NCBI GenBank assembly: GCA_037126765.1
Contig: JBBCBC010000027.1
Coordinates: forward strand, 4,364,406 to 4,428,405
DNA from: Stenogyne calaminthoides
Taxonomy: Eukaryota; Streptophyta; Magnoliopsida; Lamiales; Lamiaceae
Direction of reading: 5' to 3'
Length of the DNA stretch: 64,000 bases
Of the stretch, positions 22,182 through 33,600 are shown one piece after another (position 1 is the stretch's first letter; each line of letters opens with the position of its first letter). The notes under the pieces were generated by a model. It ran no database searches, had not been told where the DNA came from, and saw only the letters and a program-made list of their open reading frames with translations. Both the position numbers and the translations under genes were made by a program.

Positions 22182-22625
22182 TACTTATTTTTTTTATAAG
22201 AATATTATTAATTATTTTGAAATGTATTAATTTTTTTATTAAATAATTTTAATTATGCACCAAATGCAACACTTTTGGTGAATAGGAGATTTATTCTATA
22301 AACAAATATTTCATAATTTATTGTCAACGGTCAAATTTATGGATATTAAGACCAAGAGCTATTGGCAGAAAGCCAGAAGTTGTCCTTTGAATGTTTTCCA
22401 ATCATTGTCTTTTATTTTTGCTTTTTTTTTTATAACCATATCAAATAACTTCACCATATCTTTATACATTTTCAACCATTATCACAAAAATTGTGTTAAT
22501 TTGTTTCGTAATATATTTTAAGGGAGAAAAAAAGGGTATTGTAACATATTCCTTGGTTCATTTATGAATAAAATAATTTTTGTAAGTAAAATATAATGAC
22601 AATTTAAATACATAAAGACAAAAAT
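22182..22625. other. AT-rich DNA, nothing recognised
   Basis: A 66-codon forward ORF at 22321 is kept in copy 2 only with a frame change, and has no protein character. Copy 2 equivalent: 55615-56060. Confidence 0.5.
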
Positions 22626-22732
22626 TTACATGAGACAATTTTATACATGAGACGGGGTGCAATTTAACTAAATCAACACCCACCTCTTTTAAAGTGTTAA
22701 AGCGTCACATGCCCAATATATACACCGTCTCC
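22626..22732. mobile_element. GAGAC-family MITE, second member (copy 1)
   Basis: Shares ACATGAGAC, TTTAAAGTGTTAAAGCGTCA and CCGTCTC with the insertion at 5436-5575, in the same order. Ends are more eroded. Copy 2: 56061-56167. Confidence 0.6.
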
Positions 22733-23106
22733 AGGGCCGTGCCTTTCATGAGTCGGACGTGTCAGTCAACTCGGACTAAAAAAAATTTGTCAACTTTTAG
22801 GGGCCTATAATTCTATATGCATATATATATATATAAAATATTATATATTTATACTTGTAAAATTATTAATATGTTGTGAAATGTTTAAGTGGGAATGACA
22901 AGTACTTTATTCTATTTTGTTTCCGGTTCGAGTCCCACCTTTTGCAAATTCTTAATTTTTTTTTGGTCCATGCTTTATCCAAAATAACTAATTTAAGCAT
23001 CATAAGTCCAAAACTATTTAAGTTTAAGTCCTACCTTTTGTAAATTTTTAATTTATTTTTGAGCCCATGCATTTTGCAAATCCTTAATTTATTTTTTTTA
23101 TGCTTT
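22732..23106. mobile_element. Element remnant with hAT-like start and Pol III box-like motifs (copy 1)
   Basis: Begins CAGGGCCGTGCC, similar to hAT termini. It contains an (AT)n run, then GGTTCGAGTCC (22925-22935), a match to the tRNA B-box consensus, with a poor A-box-like TTTAAGTGGG about 45 bp before it. Two later, eroded AGTCC(C/T)ACCTTTTG segments follow. A tRNA-derived SINE or a hAT remnant are both possible. Confidence 0.4.
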
Positions 23107-24609
23107 TGTTAGTGTTAGTGTCCTAAAGACAATCTATTGTAAGGACATAATACTCGATGATTATTATAGTTCATTTAATATTAATGTATGACAATACACT
23201 TGTTTGAATATTATGTTTGATTGTGTGCATTTATTCATGCGAGTGTTCCCATTAAATCATTGTTGTTATTGAGGTTGTGAGAACTCAAATGACTTAAGCA
23301 TGATTCTCAAATGGCCTCGATCAAGGATCATCAAGAATGTGATATTGTTGATGCAATTGAGTTTGTGAGAACTCAAATGACTTAAACCCTAAACGATGAA
23401 CCCTAAACCTTGAGCCATGAACCCTAAACCCAGGCGAACCAGTAAACCCTTAAAAAACATGAAATAAGGATATAAAATATAAGTGTCAAACATGGTCTTA
23501 AAATGTGTGAGCCTCAAATTGATAGTTTTTATCTTTCAGGCCCTAAATCGATTCTTTTTTTTATCTTCTAGGCCTTGAATCGATAGGAAAAATCTTTAAG
23601 GCATTAAATTGATAGTTTTGTCATCTTTCCGGCGTTGGATTGACATTTTTCCTAAATTAAATATTAAATCCAATTTAATATTTAATCAACCAACTAACTA
23701 TAATCCGTAAAGGGGAATTACTTGTTGTGTGACCCATAGGCCCTCATATATCGAGCGATTAGTAAAACTACGGTCTTAATTGAACCCTAGACAATAAATC
23801 GGACATTCTCAATATATGAAAGTGCGTTGCGGCGAACGCAACTACATGTAATCAAACATGGGCTATTATGATATCTTCCTTTCATTCCGAATACTAGATT
23901 AGTCTTGAACAAGATGAAGTGTCTATTCAAATAACTTAATCATATTATCTCAAATCACTAATTGATCATGTATGTCACACTTAGCCACAAACTCTAAGTT
24001 GACGTGCATCGGCCGATGACTTAGATCAAATTATGACGAGAAGATGCGTATTTTCTATAAATCCACTTTGAGGAATGAATCATATTCTTGGCTCAACTAC
24101 CATGCACATGCACTTCTTGATGAACAAAATCCAATCCATATCTACCCATGGAAGGGTGCTGGCGTGGGTCATGGTCAAAGTTCATCACTCCACATGTCAT
24201 GCGTATTAACCTCAAGTCAAAGGAGTATCGCATCGCTCCCACTAATCGACACACTCGTAGACACATATTGTGGAACTACATCAAACGGTTTCTTCGGATG
24301 GTTATACCAATATCCTCTAAGGTATCTGTGCATCCATCATGAGATACCTAGTATCTCGTAGTAAGGGAGATCTTACTACACTCTCTAAGTCATTTTAAGA
24401 CCATGTTTGACACTTATATTTCATATCCTTATTTCATGTTCTTTTTTTAGGGTTTACGGTTCAAGGTTTACGGTTCAGGGGGGTTTAGGGTTCATGGCTC
24501 AAGGTTTAGGGTTCATCGTTTAGGGTTTTGTGTTCAGGGTTTAGGGTTTTAGTGCCAAACATGGCCTTAAAATTTATAAGCCTCGAATTAATAGTTTCTA
24601 TCTTTCAGG
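23107..24609. mobile_element. Composite segment with inverted telomere-like arms (copy 1)
   Basis: Starts TGTTAGTGTTAGTGTCC, LTR-like. Left arm 23392-23505 holds CCCTAAAC-type heptads and ends in CAAACATGGTCTTAAAATG. Right arm 24391-24528 is its inverted copy with GGGTTTAGGGTTCATGGCTC. A direct copy of the CAAACATGG(T/C)CTTAAAAT...CTTTCAGG segment follows each arm. Between the arms lies about 0.9 kb without coding sequence, including GTGTGACCCATAGGCCCTCA. No transposase or pol domain seen; family not recognised. Confidence 0.55.
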
Positions 24610-25099
24610 TGTTGGGGTTATACTGGAAAGTGTGCTTTTACTTTGTATAACCAAACTGAATTTCTGTCTTATTTGCTGAAATTAATTGTTTATCAATGTT
24701 GCCTTAAATATCATTGAATGTTACATATATTTACTGCATAACTGTTCAATAAATAGTACATGTTATATTGTAGTTAATTTAGTGATACCAGATCACATAA
24801 GATTAAATTAACAGTCCCGTGTAACCAAAAGTACAGAATTCACAACCGAGATGGAAATGAACAAATCCATCGTGAAAGGTTGAAGTGTAAGGCTCGGATT
24901 GACTTGTCTTGACCAAGAGATTAAACTAGTGCATTATGATCAAGTACCTAATAGGACCTACATGAGGATAAATTCTTGATCTTGAATATAGAAGAATTAA
25001 ACCTCGATGGTTGAGTTATTTCTTAATCCTCGTCCCTTAAATTGGATCATGTGGAATTAATAACTATTGCTTTTGACTTATGATGGGTAGAGAATCAAT
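24610..25099 (+). repeat. Copia-A LTR fragment (copy 1)
   Basis: Matches the first 490 or so bases of the Copia-A 5' LTR, starting TGTTGGGGTTATACTGG. It ends at GAGAATCAAT, where another TGTTGG begins. No internal region is attached. Copy 2: 58069-58553. Confidence 0.85.
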
Positions 25100-25707
25100 T
25101 GTTGGAGTTTGGAGGCACGCAAAACCGTAATACGTCTTGCATGAAATAAAATGTTCACCAACAACGAACAATTAATTGCATAATTAAATCACGAGTAAAC
25201 GTAAACATAATTCTTCTGACAATTCATACATGGATTCCTCAACTATGGTATCCACGTAACGATCGTTTACTAATCTGCATGATCTGTCGTTGAATCCAAG
25301 AGATGAATTTTTAGGAAAATCCAAACTCTAGATCTTATGGAGAAAATATGAAGTGATACTCTTTGTGAATTCTAAGAACTTTTATATATAGGGAGGCTTA
25401 GCTTATTTCCCAAGCTAGCCCAATTTAAGGAAATAAAATCCCTAATCTTGAATTAAATTAATTCCTTTTAATTTAATTCCTAAATATAAGTCACTTCACA
25501 GTTTAAATGCCTTATATGAAAATATCTACGATTTATTTCCATATACATTAAATCCTACAATTATATTCAAATATAATTATTTGGAATTCTTATTTAATTA
25601 AATCAAATTAATTAAATATTAATAATAATTAATTTCAAATTAATCTATTATTAATTACTTCTCCATAAATTAAATATTAAATCGATTTAACATTTAATCA
25701 ACCAAGC
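25100..25707. repeat. Fragment of a second LTR family (copy 1)
   Basis: Begins TGTTGGAGTTTGGAGGCACG directly at the broken edge of the LTR-A fragment. Copy 2 has the cleaner form with GCGCAGCGGAAATAAACAG. A TATA-like CTTTTATATATAGGGAGG lies near 25380. The last part (TTAAATATTAAATC...AATCAACCAA) also occurs at 23657-23697 within the composite segment. Internal coding parts are missing. Confidence 0.55.
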
Positions 25708-26193
25708 GATGAAGTGGAAAATGAAACAAACCCAAGAAGCCCGAATCAAGGCCCCGAAGATGAAAGAACTCGAAGACTCTGTAATCTTTAAATTTTGTCT
25801 TTTTTGATTTTGTTTGATAAATTCATTATGTCTGTAAAAATATACTTATCATCAATGAAGATTTATCATTATGCTCAAAAGATAATATCTCATTATCTTA
25901 TTTACATGTCTTTATTTTGATATCTTTGAATGAATGTCTCTAAACCGATTGTATCTTTGATAAGAGGGAAATTGTTTAAGTATTTGGTAATGAATTAGTT
26001 AAAGAGATTCATTCTTGAAGAAATTTGATATATGATTAAACCTGTTGAGAAAACTTCTCAAATTGTTGGGAGATTCTCTATCTAAGAAATAGTTGGGGAG
26101 ACAACCAATCTTGTAATAGAATAAAATGAAACACGAGTATAGGTTATTTTTTTTTGTTTTATAAACAAGATAGGTTTTGGCGTCATCAAAAAT
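25708..26193 (+). mobile_element. Copia-B internal 3' end remnant (copy 1)
   Basis: Non-coding 3' end of an element body leading into an LTR. In copy 2 it ends in a clear polypurine tract; here that tract is damaged (CATCAAAAATTGTTGGG). See 59169-59657. Confidence 0.6.
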
Positions 26194-26791
26194 TGTTGGG
26201 TTGGAGATGAATTTAATAAAAGATTATATGATTTTGATTAGATCCCAAAAACCCCGAGTATGACATGTTCAGAATGATCTTGATACTTGAAAGATTAGGT
26301 TTTTAGATTCAGGATGTTATCTGCGAAATGTATAGTCGGCCAGATATAGTTCGAGATAAAGTTCCGAGACTCAAAAACTTCGGTATGTTTCAAGAAACTG
26401 TTTCTAAAGACTTCGATGGCCGAGATCATGAGCTAAAGATGAAATCGAGAATCAAGACTCATACGAAGACTCGAAGATATCGATCAAGATAAACCTAAAG
26501 ACTCAAGACTCAAGACGCAAGATCAAGGATCGAGAAATCAAGATTAAGAATATCAGCACAAAGAATTAATCAAGACTTCGATTAATGTATCAATGCTTTC
26601 GATGTGAACACGAATGATCCGGAGAGGCATTGAATATATCTGCTCCCGAAGAATGGCAATCTTGAGAGAAAGCATAATGCGCGAAAGATAGATATTGCGA
26701 AGACGACCCGAATGGAGCGAAGGAACTAAGTGAAGTGTTGAAAGCTTGCTATATCATACTCGAGTTTGTAACCAAAAAAATGGTTGAAGGT
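26194..26791 (+). repeat. Copia-B LTR, 5' part up to the gap (copy 1)
   Basis: Same as the start of the LTR at 59658, with many small differences. Runs into the N gap, so only about 0.6 kb of roughly 2 kb is present. Contains purine-rich AAGACTCAAGA-like repeats. Confidence 0.8.
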
Positions 26792-27291
26792 NNNNNNNNN
26801 NNNNNNNNNNNNNNNNNNNNNNNNNNNNNNNNNNNNNNNNNNNNNNNNNNNNNNNNNNNNNNNNNNNNNNNNNNNNNNNNNNNNNNNNNNNNNNNNNNNN
26901 NNNNNNNNNNNNNNNNNNNNNNNNNNNNNNNNNNNNNNNNNNNNNNNNNNNNNNNNNNNNNNNNNNNNNNNNNNNNNNNNNNNNNNNNNNNNNNNNNNNN
27001 NNNNNNNNNNNNNNNNNNNNNNNNNNNNNNNNNNNNNNNNNNNNNNNNNNNNNNNNNNNNNNNNNNNNNNNNNNNNNNNNNNNNNNNNNNNNNNNNNNNN
27101 NNNNNNNNNNNNNNNNNNNNNNNNNNNNNNNNNNNNNNNNNNNNNNNNNNNNNNNNNNNNNNNNNNNNNNNNNNNNNNNNNNNNNNNNNNNNNNNNNNNN
27201 NNNNNNNNNNNNNNNNNNNNNNNNNNNNNNNNNNNNNNNNNNNNNNNNNNNNNNNNNNNNNNNNNNNNNNNNNNNNNNNNNNNNNNNNNNN
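26792..27291. other. Assembly gap of exactly 500 N
   Basis: A run of 500 N, a typical placeholder length between scaffolded contigs. It separates the end of copy 1 (inside a Copia-B LTR) from sequence 3' of the host gene. True gap size and order are unknown. Confidence 0.99.
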
Positions 27292-27635
27292 AGTGATCAT
27301 CCTCATGCTAAAGAGAAAGACTTTATTGAAAAAAGACAGCATTAAGTAATGTGGTAGCACCAAGAGGACTGAGTTCCGGATGAAATTCCCCACCATGCAT
27401 CGTTCCAAAATAATAAAAATATAGTCCCCCGCCTTGAAATATTTCTTTTTCACATTTTCTTTTTTTCGCCTATCCCACGTACCTTTCATATACTCCAAAA
27501 GTATAAAGTTCTTCATAAACTCCACTCTACAACATCCACCATTGTATACAAAATGTCATAATTAATCAGACTCATATTTATGTTCACTTTCAGTGAATAC
27601 TCTTTTTTCCTCAAAAGAGAACACGGTTGCTAAAT
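27292..27635. other. 3' flank of the protease-like gene
   Basis: Follows the TAA stop of the minus-strand gene. A minus-strand AATAAA lies at 27322-27327, about 310 nt past the stop, a possible poly(A) signal. No other gene seen. Confidence 0.4.
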
Positions 27636-30600
27636 TTACTCAGCCTTCTCAATTGCTTCTATGCATTCAACAACGGTCGCCTTTTATTCGACATAGCTGA
27701 CATCAGAGTCAGGAGCTGACATTATTTTTATCAACGATGCAGCAAAGAGCACCTGAGTGCATTCAAGAAATTAAAATAAATTTCTTCCGAAAAAGCTGTC
27801 TATTAAGTAATCAATGAATGGGTGATTAGTAGAACTCACCATCTGGTTAGGGTTTTGCTGCTGATCTTTGCTAATCTGTGGCTTACTTCTGTTTATAAAT
27901 CTCTGAAATGATGGAAGAGAATTACTTAAGTTTCGATTCTTAAAGCTTGTTTGTGTGATTTTTATGGTGAGATGACCTAAAAACCTGAAGGGTGAAAAAG
28001 ATCGGCAGATTGACCAACAACTTTATCGTATTGTAGACCTTCAGCAGCTAGTCCCCGCCATTGCTACAACAGCCAACCTGAGAAGTGCGATGAGTTCTTC
28101 AGTAAATTTTCATGTTATTGAACCGGAGAATTTGATCAAATGTAGGTGAAAATGAAATTTAAAAGATGTTTCAAGTTACTCAATTTTGAATAAAGTTTGA
28201 AAGAAAAGTATTAGTTTGTATTCAGAACAGTATTAGTACATTTTCAATATACAACTAATACTTTTCATCACATGAACTAATACTTTTCGACCGCTTTTCC
28301 CTATGACTCGTGAAAAAAATTTAAAAGTAATAGTTGGTTTGAGATTTGTTGGCCAAAAATTGTGCAGAAGTGTTACTCTTCATTTAGAATGGCTACCGTG
28401 TTTGAAAGGAAAGCAAACATGGATATGGAAACTACAGCTTTAATCGAGATCGATACCTGTCTAGTTCCTTGGCGTCAAGCTGTCCACTATATATAAGCTT
28501 CTCGAGGCGTTCATCAATGAGATTGACATTCTCTTTTCAATATCCAACGAATACCCGAGTATAGGAAGCCCAAGTAAGTAAGCAACTACAGTGTCAAAAC
28601 CATCTTATTAAACCGTATACTAAAAATCATTAGGACACTTTCAAAGAAGGGCAAGCCACTTGATGCAAGAGATATCTTAAACATGATGACAGCATAAAAA
28701 CCAGAAAACTCTTCATATGTCTGTGTAACTCAAGCTTTTATGAATCAACAGCTTCAGTAAAGTGATCTTTATGTCAGTTACATGGAGTAAATTGCAAAAT
28801 TTGTCCCATTTCCCAATGAAGTCCCATACCTATTAAAGATGACTCAATTCTAGTCCTATATTGACATTTTTTTGTTTTGTTTTAGGATGATAATTAATTT
28901 GTGATTTTTAATTGAAATCAATATGTTGGGGTCTCATTATGTCATGTTATCGACGCCAAGTGAATAGTCCGTTTGCTACATGAAATTCCGGCAGCTCGCG
29001 TGAGCAACACACGCAGAGATCCTGCAACCTTGTCAATATAGGACTAAAATTCCATCATTTTAAAGTTATGAGATTTAATTAAGAAAATTAATTCGTACAA
29101 GACTAAAATTACCAACACTCGATAGATACTGAACCAATTTTACAATTTACTCAAGTTATATGTATCAGTGAACTAAGCGTTATAAAACTTCTTGAAGAGA
29201 TTATTTTCAGTGCATCTAGTTTTGACATAATGAAATTTGGCAAGAAGATACCTAAGAAATGAGCTGCTTCATGCCTAGCAATCCTCTCTCGGTAATCAGG
29301 AAAGAACGAAGAAAATCAGAACGGCAGCCTGAAGTAGTCTATACCATACAAATTGGAAATACTTTAACTTATAACCTGCTACATATGTGGCCATACGAGC
29401 ATACATGTTGCTTACAAAGTTTTGTATAAATATACATTTGCTTTTTAATTTTTTTTTTCTTAGTCTTGTTTGTTTCTATCAGCCTATCATAAGAAACAAA
29501 AGATAATAGAATCTTGGAATCATACAATATTTTCACAGGCATTAGCGTCTCCTATAAACAGAAGTTATGGAAAAGATAGCAGTTCGATTACTTACCCTGG
29601 GGCGATACTCCCTACAGCAAGAACTACTAAAGAGATGCCCCCGACCAAGTACGGCACAAAAAAGCCCCAATCCTACGAAACAAGGAATGGTAATTAATAA
29701 TGTAAATGGCCAGAAAATAGTAGAAGCTTATCATATTTAAAAAAGCAAAAGCTGAATCAAGCCAACTCAAGGTAAAATGAATTTGGCTGGCTGGATATAT
29801 TTATACAAAGTGAAAGTTACATCTGTAATTTTAGAAATGAATTCTATGATTGGTGGATGGTCATATATCTTAAACCGAAAATAAATAAACACTTTCATGT
29901 AGGAAGGTGCTGGAAGCTACCCCAGGAAGCTGCCCGGCAATAATACCCAAAAATCCAGTTGTTCCAACCACAGTAAAGAGAAAAGCTGCCTGCATCACTG
30001 AACAAAATCAACTCAATATACACATAAAAGGTCCTTTCAGAATATTAAGAAAGAAATCACGTTAAATGCGCACCATGCATTTTCATAATGTAATTATGAG
30101 ACGAGATCCATCTATTCTATGAATCTTAAATAATAAACAAATTAAAACTCCTACCTCAATACTAAAAAAATTGGTCTATATCATGAGTTGGTCTATGTAA
30201 AAACAGTTTCACCCTAAAACTGATTCTCAACTATCATTTTATAGTATAACAAATAATACTTTTGAATGAAACAACTAATACTAACAACTAATGCGGTTTA
30301 ATTGAACAACTAATATTGTTTAAAAATACGCAAAAATGCAAATCAATTGCACGTAAAACTGGTTTATATAAAACTATGTCCTATATCATAAAGCACTACT
30401 AGCGTTACCCAAAAGAACGATATTAACATCAAATTATGGCCTAATATGGTTATACAGCACGAAACAGAATGATACACATGAACTTACATCATTGCTGTCA
30501 CTAGGAATAGCAAGGTTCTCAGCGTTCTTTAACCCTAGAGTTGTCAACTCCCGAATAGATGTCTGTAGCAGAAATATTTACAAAAAAAAATGTCCACCAT

Positions 30601-33600
30601 AGTCAAATCGACATTACATCCTCAAGACTCCTGATAAAATGTTACTTAAACAAATATTCAAGTCCAATAATCAAAGAAAGAAATTGAATATCACGACTGG
30701 AACTTCAAGTAGTATTAGAAGCTGACCGCATGACGTGAGATGTATGGTTGAGAACTCCATCTTTTTAGCCCAACCAACTTCCCTCAACTGATCAAGTGCC
30801 TCTCTAACGCCATGACTATCTTTCTGCAGCGAACCATACAGATACACTAGAAGTCATGATTCCATATTTGAACCACATTGGTATACACAAATACTTCTAT
30901 AAACCACTTGCACCGTGCAACTCAAGTTGATTTTTTAATGGTATTAGTTTTTCTAATAAAAGGTACTCCCTCAAATCCTGCGATTATTTGAACACTTGCC
31001 TTATTTGGACGTCCCAATATTATTTGAACATTCCCAAAATGGGAACAAATATAATAATAATACACTCACAACACCCTTATTTTATTCCACTAAAACCCAC
31101 TTTACTTGGTTTATGTACCATTTTCGTTCAAATCCTCATGGGACGGAGGGTATTACTTAGTCAAGATTAGTTGTTTTCACTTAATGGTAGGTGCACCCAA
31201 GTGTTACTTTTATTATTATATTATTCACATCTCGAATCTTGTTGACTTGTGTGAAAAGGTAAGTAATCGGTACACATGACTATATGAGCTTTATGGAATG
31301 AAGAGCAATCCCTAGGTAATACTCCCTCCGTCCCAGACTCGTGTTCCTGTTTACTGTGTGTGCGGGTTTTAAGAAAAAGTGATAAAGTGTTAAAGTGTAA
31401 GGGTAAAATAGAGAAATCTACTTTATTGTAAAGTAAAAACAACTTTATTAAGGTGCTAATTAAAGCAGCAATAATCTGCTAATTAAATGGTACAACAGTA
31501 CAAAATTACTGACATTTCAACAGTAATTTTCAGAGTTACAGATTTAAAATTTGATTTTACTGTTCAATGAACAGTAAAATCTCTAAAAAACACTCCCAAA
31601 TTTCGGTTCCCTCCAAAGTTTCCCTCCTATTACAGATTTCCCACCTAATTACTCCAAAATATCCCTCCTATTACACATTTCAAATCCTATTACAGCCTTA
31701 AAAGCCAACAAACCCTTCATAAATACTGCAACACCATTACAGCCCTTTAAAACCATAAATACAGCTTCATAATCTCAACCCAAATAAAATTACCTGAATT
31801 TTATTACCTGAAATTAATTAGTAAGTTATTACCTGAATTTAATTAGTAACCCAACCAAAATAAAATTAAACCCCCCTAATTATTTGTCCCCATCACAATA
31901 TATGCCAAAAAAAACAAACTTAGGTCACTGAATATGCAAAGAACAACACATTTCAACTTTTGATTTTCACAAAAAACAAGCTTAGGTCACTGAATATGCA
32001 ATGAACAACACAATTCAACTTTTGATTTTCACAAAAAACAAACTTAGGTCACTGAATATGCAAAGAACAACACATTTCAACTTTTTGTTTTTCACAAAAA
32101 AACAAGTTTAGGTCATTACAATATGCAAAGAACAACACAATTCAACTTTTGATTTTCACAAAAAAACAAGCTTAGGTCACTGAATATGCAAAGAACAACA
32201 CATTTCAACTTTTGATTTTCACAAAAAACAAGCTTAGGTCACTGAATATGCAAAGAACAACACAATTCAACTTCTGATATTCACAAAAAACAAACTTACC
32301 GCCATTTTTGCAAATCTCGCGGACCCTCGAGATATGTAACATCATCATAGGGTTTAGTTAAGCATCCTAATCTAGGCCGGTGATCCTAGAGGTTGCATCA
32401 ACAAATACAAAAACAATTGGCACCTTGTGTATCACAAATTTCCACCCAAGTCTGACCAACAATAATGCTCAGAAACCCTCATAAATAATTTTATTCATAG
32501 GGCTTGTGGTTATGCATCCTAATCTAGGAAATACTCCTAGAGGTTGCATTAACAATTCACAAAACAAATTAGCACACGCGTATCCCATACTTCCATATCA
32601 ACAATCCGCATTAATCACACAACATCATGCCATATTTCAACAAGACAAGATCGACTCTCTCTAACCGGGGGCATAGGATAATTAACATTTCAACAAAAAC
32701 GACCTACGGACTCATGCAACCAATATTCTTTGTCAGAGAACGGTGGTGAGCTCCCAGGCATTGGCTCAGCCAAGGATATTGCATCATCGGAAAGCACATC
32801 TGACTCAGGCAAAAAAGCACATCGGACTCAGGCAAAACATCAGGGGATAGCGAATCTGAACAACCATGCCGCTATAATCGGAGAACCTCGATCCGAATCC
32901 ACTTCCACCATGTTGCTCATATCTGCAGATCGATCTTACGCCCGCCATCTTCACCTCTTCTTCCCATCTTCTGGACAAGGGGTTTTGAGAATCGAAAGCC
33001 CCAGATTCCTCCCACCAGTAATCGGTCACTGGATCCGCTTCAAACTCCTTAAAATCTACGGTATTTGGCCAAGAAGATGAATCGGCGATCGGAGAATTAG
33101 GATTTTTAGGTTCCATGTATATAGAGATGAGGGAGAAGAGAGAGAGAGCGGTTTAGGATCTAGAGGGTTACAGAGAGCAACAATGGCGAGATGAACAGAG
33201 AGAAATACAGAGAGCAACAATGGCGAGCGAATTTTCGAGAAGAGAGAAGAGAGAAAATATAGCGGCTAGGGTTTGGGATGGGATGGGTGCAGAGAAATGA
33301 GGGGGAGGGGGGGTTTAATTTGATTTGGGTTGGGTTACTAATTAAATGGGCCGGTTAGATTAATTTAGGGATATAAAGTGGGATGTTTAGTTGGGTTAAG
33401 TGAGTGGCATTGGTGTAAATAAAGAAGAAAGTGAAGGGGGTAATTACGAGAAATTTCCATTTAAAATAGAAGAAAAAAAAGTGTGACGCCTAAAACTAAT
33501 CTGAAAAAAAAGACGGACGGAGGAGTACATTATAACCCAAATCCCCAATACTTAAATTTTGCTTTTACACAATTCATAGAGGTTGTTTATTCGTGTAAAA

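Larger units (their letters stand above)
1..26791. repeat. Copy 1 of a 26.8-kb direct repeat
   Basis: This whole stretch recurs in the same order and orientation at 33482-60259. The offset drifts only from about 33482 at the left to about 33470 at the right, through small indels. Long runs are identical, for example 900-2550 against 34380-36030 with very few changes. Divergence sits in short garbled patches. Copy 1 stops exactly at the N gap inside the Copia-B LTR, so its true right end is not visible. Its left end may lie outside the window. Confidence 0.97.
31322..33525 (-). mobile_element. 2.2-kb element with Mariner/Stowaway-type ends in intron 1
   Basis: Left end CTCCCTCCGTCCCAGACTCG, right end reading GGACGGAGGAG, each next to TA (31320-31321 and 33526-33527). 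Inside are a 62-bp minisatellite, a pair of 80-bp imperfect repeats (near 32347 and 32496, both with GCATCCTAATCTAGG), and a minus-strand ORF of 103 codons with a CT-rich leader. I found no transposase catalytic domain, so it would depend on another element or has captured host sequence. The right end is a poor match to the left one in this copy. Treating 31322 and 33525 as ends of one element is an inference. Confidence 0.5.

Noticed and set aside
23392..24560. True internal telomere or chromosome fusion site
   Set aside because: Heptads are degenerate, mixed with other text and arranged as inverted arms within a small transposon-like segment.
26735..27525. Long ORFs of 170-258 codons on both strands across the gap
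   Set aside because: They consist almost wholly of unknown residues from the N run.
31906..32296. CRISPR-like array
   Set aside because: Units are 62-64 bp direct tandem repeats with no unique spacers, in a plant intron.
32730..33080. Forward ORF of 116 codons
   Set aside because: Antisense of the minus-strand leader and ORF at 32805-33116, which has the better start context.
27292..33481. The host gene as a pseudogene
   Set aside because: All splice sites, phases and key motifs are kept; only small indels typical of read error break the frame.
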